Part shown: piece by piece, positions 7,043-14,513 of the stretch | How the letters are laid out: the number at the start of each line of letters is the position of its first letter | Position numbering within the stretch: the first letter of the stretch is position 1 | DNA from: a virus | Reading direction: 5' to 3' (one strand) | Length of the DNA: 26,491 bases | IMG/VR virus record: IMGVR_UViG_3300008954_000236 | Location: 1 to 26,491 of that record | Made by a program: the position numbers and the translations under genes | Notes under the pieces: generated by a model | What the model saw: the letters and a program-made list of their open reading frames with translations, nothing else | What the model was told of the DNA's origin: nothing | Database searches by the model: none

Positions 7043-8521
7043 TTATTTTTCTTGTTCTTCTTCAACCTCTTTTGGTTGATTATCTTGTATTTGTTTTTGT
7101 CCAAATGGTTCAAACGCTAATTGTATTCCAAATTTATCAGCTAATTCTTTATCTGACTGAATCTGACTAAATACATCTTCTACATCACGACCATAACCAG
7201 ATTGAACGTCTTGAAATGATAAAAAACCATTCTCTACTCCTACTTTTAACGCTTCTACTTCTTTTTTAGGATCAATCCATTGCCAACCTCTTGCTCTCCA
7301 AATTGGATTATTAAATTTAGGAAATTTAGAAGGTGGTAAACCATTTAATTTATCTGTTAATAATACCATTTCTAACCAATGAGCATAAATAACATCGTGA
7401 AAGTTTCGAATCATACGATATTGTTCACATTGAAAAAAATTACGTTCTTCTAATGCACCTTGTCTGATACTAGAATAATTTACACTCTCTAAATCATTTG
7501 CAAGTGTATTATAACTAACATTTAAACTACTAGCGACAGTTCTGATAACTGCTTTAGTAAAATCTTTAAATGCAGTTGTTGGGTGTTGTGGATCAAAAGA
7601 CTGAAAATCTGTTCCAGTTGGTAATTGTTCAAAAGTACCTGCTTCTGCATACATAACTGGATTGTTTGTGTCTATTTTATCTTCTCCAGTATAACCATCT
7701 GCATCATTTGATTTAAAGAAACCCATTTTACTTGCACCTACTCTAGCGGCTACCAATTCTGCTTCCATATAACCATCAAGCATTTTTAAATCTCTTAAAC
7801 AAGAAGCTAAAGGTGGAATACCACGAGTTTGATGTGGTCTTTCTTGATGATAGTAGTGTATTATTTCACTAGCAGGAACAACATTATATTTTTCACCAAT
7901 ATAAGGACTAACAACTAAATCATCGTTTGGGTGTAATTTAAGTAAATGATAATTAACAGGTTTTCCAAACTTATTAACTTCGACTCCCATTCTAATTTGA
8001 TTACCATTACTTAATTGTTGATTTAAGTCGTGATCTAAAAAATCAGATTCAATAAATTCTATTGCAAACTTATGTGGATTATCAAAATTTTTAATTAATC
8101 TAATTAATACTTCACCATCTCTTGCATAAGTTTCAGCAAATAATCTTTGACATTCTATCCAACCTAATTTCTCATCAGCAGTACATCTAACTCCCCATTC
8201 TTTAAATCTACGTTCAATAGTATTATTAGCAAAGCTATCTAATGCTCCATTTGGATCACGACTTCTAACTTGTAAATGAACTCCTTTGGCTCCAACAATA
8301 TTATCAACATAAACACTAATATATCGTCTAGCATAAGCATTATTTCTTGATAAATCTCTTGCTCTACTTCTTAAAACTCTTAAACTTTGTTTAATTTCAC
8401 TATCAGCAGATTTAGAAGTTAAAACAAAATTATTTAATAATCTATTTTGTGATGCACCAGCATAAAAGCTACGTCTTTTTCTTTTTCTAAATATATTTTT
8501 TAATCTATCAACCAACGTCAT
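7043..8521 (-). CDS. Portal protein, lambda family
   Basis: A 492-residue portal subunit; twelve form the DNA gate at one capsid vertex. The start is basic (RLKNIFRKRKRR). The segment LRSRARDLSRNNAYARRYIS at about 50-70, followed by VDNIVGAKGVHLQVRSRDPN, is the hallmark of the lambda-type portal family (NN..a...i.....n.VG..G). Later come DGEVLIRL, EIIHYYHQERPHQTRGIPPL and SYNTLANDLESVNYSSIRQG, all conserved in this family. Lambda B has a protease-cleaved N-terminus; I cannot tell if that applies here. It overlaps the gpW-like gene by 14 bases, which suggests coupled translation. Confidence 0.95.
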   Translation of the reverse strand: MTLVDRLKNIFRKRKRRSFYAGASQNRLLNNFVLTSKSADSEIKQSLRVLRSRARDLSRNNAYARRYISVYVDNIVGAKGVHLQVRSRDPNGALDSFANNTIERRFKEWGVRCTADEKLGWIECQRLFAETYARDGEVLIRLIKNFDNPHKFAIEFIESDFLDHDLNQQLSNGNQIRMGVEVNKFGKPVNYHLLKLHPNDDLVVSPYIGEKYNVVPASEIIHYYHQERPHQTRGIPPLASCLRDLKMLDGYMEAELVAARVGASKMGFFKSNDADGYTGEDKIDTNNPVMYAEAGTFEQLPTGTDFQSFDPQHPTTAFKDFTKAVIRTVASSLNVSYNTLANDLESVNYSSIRQGALEERNFFQCEQYRMIRNFHDVIYAHWLEMVLLTDKLNGLPPSKFPKFNNPIWRARGWQWIDPKKEVEALKVGVENGFLSFQDVQSGYGRDVEDVFSQIQSDKELADKFGIQLAFEPFGQKQIQDNQPKEVEEEQEK

Positions 8522-9098
8522 TAAATTGTACCTTTACTACTCTACCTGATCCTTCTTTATTACCAGTTCTAAATTCAGCAACTTCTTTTTGATATTCTGC
8601 TTTATAATAATCTCTCCATTGTAATAATTCAGCTATACCAATTTTACTTAATGATCTTCCTTGAATTGAATAACTTGAAACATCTGCATCTGCTCTACCT
8701 TCTAAAATGCTTTCAATTTTTTCAAGCATTTTTTTGGCGTGACTTCTAGTATCTCCAGTAGTTGCAAAATAATTATCTTTTACTGTTAATTTTCCAGAAT
8801 CTATAATTATTGTTTCACTATCACTTGTTTGAAGAACTTTTAAAAACCATTGATAATCTCCAGCAGTATAACTAGATGTAGCAGAATTATCTAAAGTAAA
8901 AGTATAATCTGTTCCTGACTCTGTAACTGTTGCTGAAAATCTTATTGAGCCATCGGTTTCTCTTGATGCTTCCCAAACCATAGAGTGACTTGATGGATCA
9001 TAGTCAGAACCAATATCTGTTCTTTTCCATACAACAGTTTCGCCTTTGTATATTACTATTGGTTCTTTTTCAGGTATATCTGTAAATAAATTTGCCAT
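8508..9098 (-). CDS. gpW-like head-tail joining protein with N-terminal beta domain
   Basis: The 196-residue product lies between the large terminase and portal, exactly where lambda W lies. The C-terminal part (about 115-180) is helical and has SYSIQGRSLSKIGIAELLQW followed by RDYYKAEYQKE, the signature of gpW-like joining proteins that close the packaged head. Residues 1-110 are a separate beta-rich domain (EPIVIYKGETVVWKRTDI ... TAGDYQWFLKVLQT ... IIDSGKLTV), similar in pattern to Ig-like modules at the start of phage baseplate or decoration proteins. Lambda gpW is only 68 residues and lacks such a domain, so this looks like a fusion. The joining function is inferred from the C-terminus and gene order. 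Confidence 0.7.
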   Translation of the reverse strand: MANLFTDIPEKEPIVIYKGETVVWKRTDIGSDYDPSSHSMVWEASRETDGSIRFSATVTESGTDYTFTLDNSATSSYTAGDYQWFLKVLQTSDSETIIIDSGKLTVKDNYFATTGDTRSHAKKMLEKIESILEGRADADVSSYSIQGRSLSKIGIAELLQWRDYYKAEYQKEVAEFRTGNKEGSGRVVKVQFNDVG

Positions 9099-9104
9099 AT
9101 TATT

Positions 9105-10919
9105 TTAATTATTCCACGATTTAGCAAAATTAGTATGTTTTTTATAATGTTTCAACCTACTTTGGTTGACTTTATGATTCATTTGTGTTTGCCCACTTTT
9201 TTGTTTTTCGGATATTCTATTCAAGTCTGCGTTTAACAATGTAAAAGCTGATAGTGCATAAACTCTACAATCTAACGCTTCATTTCTTGGTCGCATTAAT
9301 ACCCATTCACGTTTTTTAAAACCTCGTCTATATTTTGTTACAATTTTTTCTGCTGTTAATTGTCTAAAATACTCCTCGCTATATTTAGTAGGAAAATGAC
9401 AATATCCAGCACCTAAATTCTTAACCCTTAATCTCGAATATATTAATTCTTTAGCAGTATCAACGCCAATAGGAAATAAAGTTACTCTGGCTATGTTATT
9501 ACGACTTGGCCTTCCTACAATCGGTTTCCCTTCTCCACCTATACCTTTAATCGCAAAGACTCGTCTTGCATATCGAGTCTTACAGAACTGATAAACAGTA
9601 TTTGTATGGTGTCCACTATCTATACAAGTTGATATTATCTTTAATTTAGAGCCATCTGACTTATCATACGTTTTTGTTAATAACATTTCTAACTCTTGCC
9701 ATATTGCTGGTGCTGATGGATCGCCATAAAGTATATGATAATCAATACTCCACGTTTCTTCTTCTAAACCCCAACCTACTACTTCACATTCTATTCTATC
9801 ATCTTGAATATCTACTCCTGCTGTTAATAAGATAATTTCATCAGGAAACTTATAATCTTCTCGTCTATCATATAGACCTAAATCATCAATACGTTCTCCT
9901 TCATCTTCCCAAGTTTCTCCTAAATAAGTATTAACAAAGACTCTTAATGTTTCAGGAAGTTTTTTTGCTCGTAAGAACTCACCTACTGCTTCTTCCATTG
10001 TTACCCATACTGAATATAGTCCATTTAATCTAAAACCTGCTCGTCCATTAAATAATTGTGTTGCTTTCCATTTACCTTTACTAATATTGGCTACTCTTTC
10101 AACATCACTCCATTTTTTTTCACAATGCTCACAAATATATTTAGCTGTTGCTGGTTTATTCTTTTCCCATTGTACTTGCGACCATTTTAAAGTTTGTTTT
10201 TTATTACATTTATGACAAGGAACATAAAATAGTCTTTGGTCGCTCTCTTCATAAGCAGATTCAATAGCACTCGCACCTTTAACTGTTGGAGTTGATGTTA
10301 ATACTAACTTACTATCCCAAAATGTAGCACTTCTTCTTTTCGCTAACATAACTGGATCGCCTTCACTTCCTGCTGTTGGTGGGTATCTATCAATCTCGTC
10401 ACATAAAACTATTTTAATAGGTCTTGATGCTAAAGACGCAGGACTATTTGCACCACAAGCTGTTATATGACCACCTTCAAATACTTTATGCAATACAGTA
10501 TTGCCTGAATCTTTACTTTTAACATCAGCAACTTTAGCTTTAAGTATATTACTATCTCGAATCATTGGTGCTAATCTATCTTGCGACCAAGCACGAGCCA
10601 TTTCCAATGTTGGTTGAACAATTAATATAGGAGCAGGTGCATAAGCAATATAATAACCAATTGCATTAAGTAAGACTTCTGTTTTACCTATTTGAGAACA
10701 AGACATTACAACAACTTCATTAATCGCTGGATCATTTATACTATCCATTATTTCTTTTTGAAATATGGCTCTTGCAGTTTCAAATTTACCAGCTTCACTA
10801 CTGCTTTCAGTAGATAAGTGTCTAAATTTATCTGCCCATTGACTTATTTTTAGGTGTGGCGGTGGTTTTATTAGACTCATTGTTTTTTGCCACACTTCTG
10901 TCATCGCTGGAGATTTCAT
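9105..10919 (-). CDS. Terminase large subunit, gpA family
   Basis: The DNA-packaging motor and nuclease, about 604 residues. Counting from the ATG at 10919: Walker A-like MSCSQIGKT at 72-80, Walker B VLCDEID with D174/E175, a four-cysteine zinc knuckle (C235, C238, C263, C266) typical of the gpA family, and nuclease acidic residues D370 (AGVDIQDD), D434 (CIDSGHH) and D550 (NEALDCRVYAL). I prefer this start because GAGG lies 6 bases before it; an in-frame ATG at 10931 has no ribosome site. The start lies within the small-terminase gene. gpA-type terminases usually cut at cos sites, so this phage may have cohesive ends; I did not identify cos. Confidence 0.93.
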   Translation of the reverse strand: MKSPAMTEVWQKTMSLIKPPPHLKISQWADKFRHLSTESSSEAGKFETARAIFQKEIMDSINDPAINEVVVMSCSQIGKTEVLLNAIGYYIAYAPAPILIVQPTLEMARAWSQDRLAPMIRDSNILKAKVADVKSKDSGNTVLHKVFEGGHITACGANSPASLASRPIKIVLCDEIDRYPPTAGSEGDPVMLAKRRSATFWDSKLVLTSTPTVKGASAIESAYEESDQRLFYVPCHKCNKKQTLKWSQVQWEKNKPATAKYICEHCEKKWSDVERVANISKGKWKATQLFNGRAGFRLNGLYSVWVTMEEAVGEFLRAKKLPETLRVFVNTYLGETWEDEGERIDDLGLYDRREDYKFPDEIILLTAGVDIQDDRIECEVVGWGLEEETWSIDYHILYGDPSAPAIWQELEMLLTKTYDKSDGSKLKIISTCIDSGHHTNTVYQFCKTRYARRVFAIKGIGGEGKPIVGRPSRNNIARVTLFPIGVDTAKELIYSRLRVKNLGAGYCHFPTKYSEEYFRQLTAEKIVTKYRRGFKKREWVLMRPRNEALDCRVYALSAFTLLNADLNRISEKQKSGQTQMNHKVNQSRLKHYKKHTNFAKSWNN

Positions 10920-11349
10920 AGAGTGCCTCATATATTTTATCTTGTAATATTAGTTTAATTTCGTTTATACTCTTAACTGTAACAACAACAGGAGCAACCT
11001 TATTTGGTATTGACAATAATTTTTGTTTTACTTTCTGTACTAATTCTAGCCAAGTGCGTTTTACTTCTTCTTTCGGTATTAATTCGCCTGTTGCCTTCAT
11101 TTTTTCTATTTCTGCTAGTTCTGCTTTCGCTTTAAGTAATTTATTTTTATTCTTTAATACTTCTTCTGCTGTAAAATCACCACCTACTTTAGCTTTTAGA
11201 TAATCAATATAACCTTGAACGCTTCCTATTAAATCATACTTACCTCTTTCAGCTTTAGGTATAATTTCTTCTTTAGCTAATTGTTGTATTCTTCTTTCAG
11301 ATAACTTTAGTAGTTTTGCAATAGCTTGAATATTAAATGATGTAGCCAT
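10828..11349 (-). CDS. Terminase small subunit, Nu1-like
   Basis: A 173-residue DNA-recognition subunit. The N-terminus is a winged-helix/MerR-like domain (FNIQAIAKLLKLSERRIQQL then EEIIPKAERGKYDL) followed by VQGYIDYLKAK. Next is a long coiled helix rich in K, A and E (LLKAKAELAEIEKMKATGEL) and IPKEEVKRTW, the hallmark of Nu1-like and phage TerS proteins. The C-terminal part should hold the contact with TerL. The gene begins directly after a TAA and ends about 90 bases inside the TerL gene, so the pair is strongly coupled. Confidence 0.9.
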   Translation of the reverse strand: MATSFNIQAIAKLLKLSERRIQQLAKEEIIPKAERGKYDLIGSVQGYIDYLKAKVGGDFTAEEVLKNKNKLLKAKAELAEIEKMKATGELIPKEEVKRTWLELVQKVKQKLLSIPNKVAPVVVTVKSINEIKLILQDKIYEALYEISSDDRSVAKNNESNKTTATPKNKSMGR

Positions 11350-11595
11350 TTATCGTACAAAGTTGTCATTTATATCTTTGCACCAATGAACAAAAACATT
11401 TTTACCTTTATATTTAATTAAAGTCGTTGATTGATTAGTATGTGGTTTATAATTTGGATTTTTAACAAATGTAACAGTATTATTAAATGCTTTTTCACAA
11501 GTTATTTTTTTAACACTATAACTGATAGGTATTTTTACTAATTCATAACTAGCTTCTGCTTGTAATAATCCTAAAAATAAAAATAATATATTCAT
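11350..11595 (-). CDS. Small secreted protein with two cysteines, 81 aa
   Basis: The start MNILFLFLGLLQAEASYELV is a signal peptide with a probable cut after A15 or S16. The mature part of about 65 residues has two cysteines (ITCEKAF and VHWCKDI) that could form one disulfide in the periplasm, plus a polar middle (KNPNYKPHTNQSTTLIKYKG). It stands between a tiny basic gene and TerS, joined to both without gaps. I do not recognise the family. A periplasmic role such as a superinfection block would fit, but this is only a guess. Confidence 0.75.
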   Translation of the reverse strand: MNILFLFLGLLQAEASYELVKIPISYSVKKITCEKAFNNTVTFVKNPNYKPHTNQSTTLIKYKGKNVFVHWCKDINDNFVR

Positions 11596-11724
11596 TTACC
11601 TACCTTGTCCTCTATAACGCTTTTTGTGACTGCCCTTGTTAGGTCTTTTAGTGTGTCTGCCTTTACGTTTTTTTGTTGTGCGTTTAACATAATTATTAAC
11701 GCCCCACTTTGGTTTCTTTGCCAT
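11596..11724 (-). CDS. Very basic microprotein, 42 aa
   Basis: A 42-codon gene starting 29 bases inside the end of the upstream gene and stopping directly before the next ATG. The product starts MAKKPKWGVNNYVKRTTKKR and ends SHKKRYRGQGR; about 40% of residues are Lys or Arg, with no acidic residues. It probably binds nucleic acid, either DNA or RNA. Small proteins of this kind near the terminase look familiar from marine phages, but I cannot name a family. The open frame, the gapless fit and the amino-acid bias support it as real. Confidence 0.7.
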   Translation of the reverse strand: MAKKPKWGVNNYVKRTTKKRKGRHTKRPNKGSHKKRYRGQGR

Positions 11725-12256
11725 TACGACTCTCTAACTCATTAATCTTTTTATACAAACGACCTAGTTCTTTGTCTTTTGCGTTTAAATCTCTATCTTT
11801 TGTTAATATATCTATTTGTGCTTGTTCTCTTACTAATGCAATCTCTTTCTCATAATAATCTATCTTCTTTATCATAAGTTCATCAGCTTCTTTTTTAACT
11901 TCTTCTATTTGAGCAAGACAATCAACCTTATGAAGTCTTTTTTTTAAAACAACTAAATAGCAAATTGCATCAATCAGTTCTTCAATTATATCTTCTGTCC
12001 AATCATCAATAGTTTTAGGATTCTCGTCCATAGTTTGTTTAAATTTTTTCATACCTTGTTGATGTCTAACAAATATTCTATCAATAACATCATTAGTTAC
12101 TGGATCAGAAGTTTTCACTTTATATCTTTTCATTAAATCATAATTTAATTGAGTTAATTGAGCATTGTCTTGTTTTAAAGCTGAAATATAAATACCATTA
12201 TTTTCTACACGAATTTTAAAAGCTGATTCAGGTTTATTTATTTTTTTTCTACTCAT
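11696..12256 (-). CDS. Helical protein with weak MazG-like motif and coiled coil
   Basis: A 186-residue, mostly helical protein. The segment DDWTEDIIEELIDAICYLVV (about 84-103) recalls the EExxD metal-binding helix of MazG-like nucleotide pyrophosphohydrolases, which are common in marine phages. The second half (about 115-178) is a lysine- and glutamate-rich coiled coil (EVKKEADELMIKKIDYYEKE and on) ending in a polar tail. The second acidic helix expected for MazG activity is not clear to me, so this may be a structural or regulatory relative. It follows the 25-aa membrane gene and overlaps the 42-aa basic gene. Confidence 0.5.
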   Translation of the reverse strand: MSRKKINKPESAFKIRVENNGIYISALKQDNAQLTQLNYDLMKRYKVKTSDPVTNDVIDRIFVRHQQGMKKFKQTMDENPKTIDDWTEDIIEELIDAICYLVVLKKRLHKVDCLAQIEEVKKEADELMIKKIDYYEKEIALVREQAQIDILTKDRDLNAKDKELGRLYKKINELESRNGKETKVGR

Positions 12257-12334
12257 TTATGGATATAACCATATTATTATCATACCTATAAAACCCATCA
12301 TAATCGTAAACCAAATACTATCTATAAATTCCAT
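12257..12334 (-). CDS. Single-TM microprotein, 25 aa
   Basis: A 25-codon gene exactly filling the space between the ParB-like gene (shared TAATG at 12332-12336) and the next ATG (TAAATG). It encodes MEFIDSIWFTIMMGF and IGMIIIWLYP, one transmembrane helix with an acidic N-terminus. The perfect fit of start and stop to both neighbours is the main support. Function unknown; it is shorter than known holins. Confidence 0.55.
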   Translation of the reverse strand: MEFIDSIWFTIMMGFIGMIIIWLYP

Positions 12335-12840
12335 TACCAAGTATGCCCGCAACTAGGACATTCATTTTTTTTACTTATTGTTTCTTCATTGTCTTGCATA
12401 GTTCCAGCTAATGCTTTGGCTATTTCTTCTTGACTAAAGCCAATGTTATTAAACCATTCTGCATCTAACTTACTGTTTAATTCTAATTCTGCTAATTCAG
12501 TTCTTAATAAATTCTTATCCCATTCTGATTCATCTGCAACTCTATTATCTGCTAGTCTATATTTTCTAATATCTAAATCTGATAAATGATTTAATTCAAT
12601 ATAAGGAACTTGTTCCATTCCTAATTTCTTTGCCGCTTCATATCTTGTATGACCACTAACTATAATCTTATCAATCATATTATTAATAGTAATAGGAACA
12701 TTAAATCCAAACGACTTAATAGATTCAGCAACTAAAGGAATTGCTTTAGTAATTTTTCTAGGATTTTTTGCGTATGGTACCAGATGATCTATTGGTATCT
12801 GTTTTAAATTAGGATTGATCTTTATGTTTAGTTTTGGCAT
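12334..12840 (-). CDS. ParB/Srx-fold protein with C-terminal zinc-ribbon-like tail
   Basis: A 168-residue protein with the ParB N-terminal fold: QIPIDHLVPYAKNPRKI (about 14-30), IKSFGFNVPITINN and the GHTR motif in KIIVSGHTRYEAAKKLG (60-74), then YIELNHLSDLDIRKYRLADN. In many phages and plasmids this domain is joined to a DNA methylase or works alone as a CTP/ATP-binding or nuclease domain. Here there is no methylase. Instead the protein ends ECPSCGHTW, a half zinc ribbon that could pair with a second copy or partner. It sits ahead of the terminase genes, so a role in packaging or DNA marking is possible. It overlaps the 2OG gene by 32 bases. Confidence 0.85.
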   Translation of the reverse strand: MPKLNIKINPNLKQIPIDHLVPYAKNPRKITKAIPLVAESIKSFGFNVPITINNMIDKIIVSGHTRYEAAKKLGMEQVPYIELNHLSDLDIRKYRLADNRVADESEWDKNLLRTELAELELNSKLDAEWFNNIGFSQEEIAKALAGTMQDNEETISKKNECPSCGHTW

Positions 12841-13495
12841 TTGAAAAAATTAGATTTAAGCTAAAAGTTCTTCGTTCTCCTTTTATATCTGGAAATTTAT
12901 ATTTGCTTTTAAAAGGATAAACTTGATGATCTAACCAATGTGGAAACATATAGAACTCTCCAACAACTGGTTTAACTTTCATATTGTTAGGACAATTCAA
13001 ACCAATCGTTCCATATCTAAAGTCTGTATAACCACCAAAAGGATTATGATCTTTATCTTCTTCTGCCCAATATTCATTTATATCATCAGGAAGTTTTAAA
13101 TAACCTAAACAGCTTATTTGACAACCAGTATGATAGTGAGCAGGATTAAAATCGCCAGCATATTGTCTAACATACCAACCACTAGCTATCCCAACTTTGA
13201 AATTATCTTTTTGTTCTTTGTAATCTTTATCGCTTGGAAACAAATATCGAGAAGTAACAGCATTAAACCAATGAGCGTGTTTAAGTAATATATCTTGACT
13301 AATATGATATTCTTCTTCAACTCGACCTGCTAATTGATCTGACCAATCTCGTTTTTCTTTTTTCTTATTAGATATATCTAAACAGTCTTGATTTAAGTCT
13401 TTTACAATATCTTCTGGCATCTTACATTTTAAAATGCTTGGCCCAAAAGGTCTTATAATATCAATAAGTGTTTTGTTTTTTGGTTCATCGCCCAT
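12809..13495 (-). CDS. 2-oxoglutarate/Fe(II) oxygenase
   Basis: A 228-residue protein resembling the TIGR02466-type oxygenases found in marine phages. The iron site looks to be in NPAHYHTGCQISCLGYLKLP (H120, H122) with the distal histidine H190 in GEFYMFPHWLDHQVYPF and the 2OG-binding arginine in KGERRTFSLNLIF. The product could hydroxylate a protein or a nucleic-acid base; the substrate is unknown. The gene is first in the block read from the promoter at 13503-13530, and its ATG comes 7 bases after the -10 box with no ribosome site, so its mRNA may be leaderless. Confidence 0.82.
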   Translation of the reverse strand: MGDEPKNKTLIDIIRPFGPSILKCKMPEDIVKDLNQDCLDISNKKKEKRDWSDQLAGRVEEEYHISQDILLKHAHWFNAVTSRYLFPSDKDYKEQKDNFKVGIASGWYVRQYAGDFNPAHYHTGCQISCLGYLKLPDDINEYWAEEDKDHNPFGGYTDFRYGTIGLNCPNNMKVKPVVGEFYMFPHWLDHQVYPFKSKYKFPDIKGERRTFSLNLIFSNAKTKHKDQS

Positions 13496-13502
13496 TAATT
13501 TT

Positions 13503-13530
13503 CTTATACTGAAAACGAAACGAAATGCAA
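13503..13530 (-). promoter_or_regulatory. Sigma70-type promoter for the structural operon
   Basis: On the minus strand: -35 TTGCAT (13525-13530), 16-base spacer, -10 TATAAG (13503-13508). It lies in a 124-base gap between the gpZ-like gene and the 2OG gene and points at the late structural block. Expected start of transcription is about 13496, right at the 2OG ATG (13495). The -35 matches 4 of 6 and the -10 matches 5 of 6 consensus bases. Confidence 0.55.
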
Positions 13531-13619
13531 ACCAAACTACGCTATCTACAAAACATTTTGCGTCGAGCGAAACCTACGTTAATATGGCTAGAAAGTACCT
13601 ATTTATGCGGTTTATTTAA

Positions 13620-14270
13620 CTACCTATACTTGCTTGTTCTTAATGCTCGATTTAGTTGTGTTGTCCAGATATATCTTATCTTCTTTTGAACAGTTCGTTC
13701 TGCATTTTCTTCAAAGAATAATCTTTTAGGAATCGGAACGCTTTTAACCAAAGAATAGTATCTATCTTTACCTTTAACGATAGCTTGTTCTGCTTTACCT
13801 GCTACAAACTTACCACGTTTAACTGTTCTAACTCCAGACATATCTCTTACTGCTGTTGGTCGCCATTGTGGATTACGTCTAACTCCTAATTTCTTTTTTA
13901 TAAAGTCACTAGGTACAGCTATAAAGTTACCACTCTTTGCAGTTTTCATACCACCTGTTTGATGCTTTAATAAATACTCTAAAGGATTAGAAGATTTATC
14001 TAAAACTTTTGCTGATAACATTCCTCTTTCATAGTCACGCTTCTGTGCCTTCATCACTCTTAATCGTCCTTTAGCCATACGACTTGCATTGGTGCTATTC
14101 TTAAATGCTTGTGGAAATGATTTATTAATAGCGTTCTCTCTTACTTTAAACGCTACATCTGTTAGTGTTCGTGCCGCTACAAATGGCACTTGTGATCTTT
14201 GAAATCTATTGAGTCCTTTAGTAAATTCTTTGATGTTATTCTTTACGTTTATCTTTAGATACTTTGACAT
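13620..14270 (-). CDS. gpZ-like minor tail / tail completion protein
   Basis: A 216-residue basic protein from the ATG at 14270, which has AAGGGA before it; an in-frame ATG at 14360 would add 30 poorly fitting residues and overlap the cysteine-rich gene. The start has IKEFTKGLNRFQRSQVPFVA then ARTLTDVAFKVRENA, as in gpZ-like proteins, where a helix 'l.r.q.P.a.a.alN..A...r' opens the protein. The end (YYSLVKSVPIPKRLFFEENA then RTVQKKIRYIWTTQLNRALR) matches the style of lambda Z. gpZ acts at the tail end that meets the head. In lambda Z lies between FII and U; here it is about 9 kb away, upstream of the terminase. Confidence 0.7.
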   Translation of the reverse strand: MSKYLKINVKNNIKEFTKGLNRFQRSQVPFVAARTLTDVAFKVRENAINKSFPQAFKNSTNASRMAKGRLRVMKAQKRDYERGMLSAKVLDKSSNPLEYLLKHQTGGMKTAKSGNFIAVPSDFIKKKLGVRRNPQWRPTAVRDMSGVRTVKRGKFVAGKAEQAIVKGKDRYYSLVKSVPIPKRLFFEENAERTVQKKIRYIWTTQLNRALRTSKYR

Positions 14271-14385
14271 TCTTTTTCCCTTTATGTTCGCATACTTGGC
14301 AAGTGCATAAGTCACCATCATAATGATGTGCGTGTAGTCCAGACTCACAATGACATTCACAATGACAATTCTTACAATCAGGCAT
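14236..14385 (-). CDS. Cysteine-rich microprotein, 49 aa, likely metal-binding
   Basis: The product starts MPDCKNCHCECHCESGLHAH and continues HYDGDLCTCQVCEHKGKKN with a lysine-rich tail. It has eight cysteines and several histidines in the first 35 residues (C4, C7, C9, C11, C13, C27, C29, C32), arranged CxxCxCxCxC and CxCxxC. This is unusual for a phage protein and points to zinc or other metal binding, as in metallothioneins or compact zinc clusters. The ATG overlaps the TAA of the upstream gene (TAATG at 14383-14387) and the end overlaps the gpZ-like gene by 35 bases. Function unknown. Confidence 0.7.
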   Translation of the reverse strand: MPDCKNCHCECHCESGLHAHHYDGDLCTCQVCEHKGKKNVKVSKDKRKE

Positions 14386-14513
14386 TATTTTTTCTTACCT
14401 CTGCCAAAATAATGTTTAGATGGCTCATAATTCCAACGCATACCTTTATGTCCCATTATATCTGCGTACCATAATCTCAATCTAACAATAACTTTTCTAA
14501 CAGGTCTGGGCAT
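14385..14513 (-). CDS. Basic microprotein, 42 aa
   Basis: Forty-two residues: MPRPVRKVIVRLRLWYADIM, then a polar, aromatic end (GHKGMRWNYEPSKHYFGRG) and a lysine tail. Both ends share TAATG with their neighbours (14383-14387 and 14511-14515), which is the main evidence that this short frame is a gene. High Arg/Lys content suggests binding to nucleic acid or to an acidic partner. I do not recognise a family. Confidence 0.65.
   Translation of the reverse strand: MPRPVRKVIVRLRLWYADIMGHKGMRWNYEPSKHYFGRGKKK

Noticed and set aside
13558-13585. Plus-strand promoter TTGCGT-16-TAATAT
   Set aside because: It would point into the antisense of the gpZ-like gene and no plus-strand gene follows.
14271-14360. 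30-residue N-terminal extension of the gpZ-like protein
   Set aside because: A good ribosome site precedes the ATG at 14270, and the extension overlaps the cysteine-rich gene, which has its own TAATG support.
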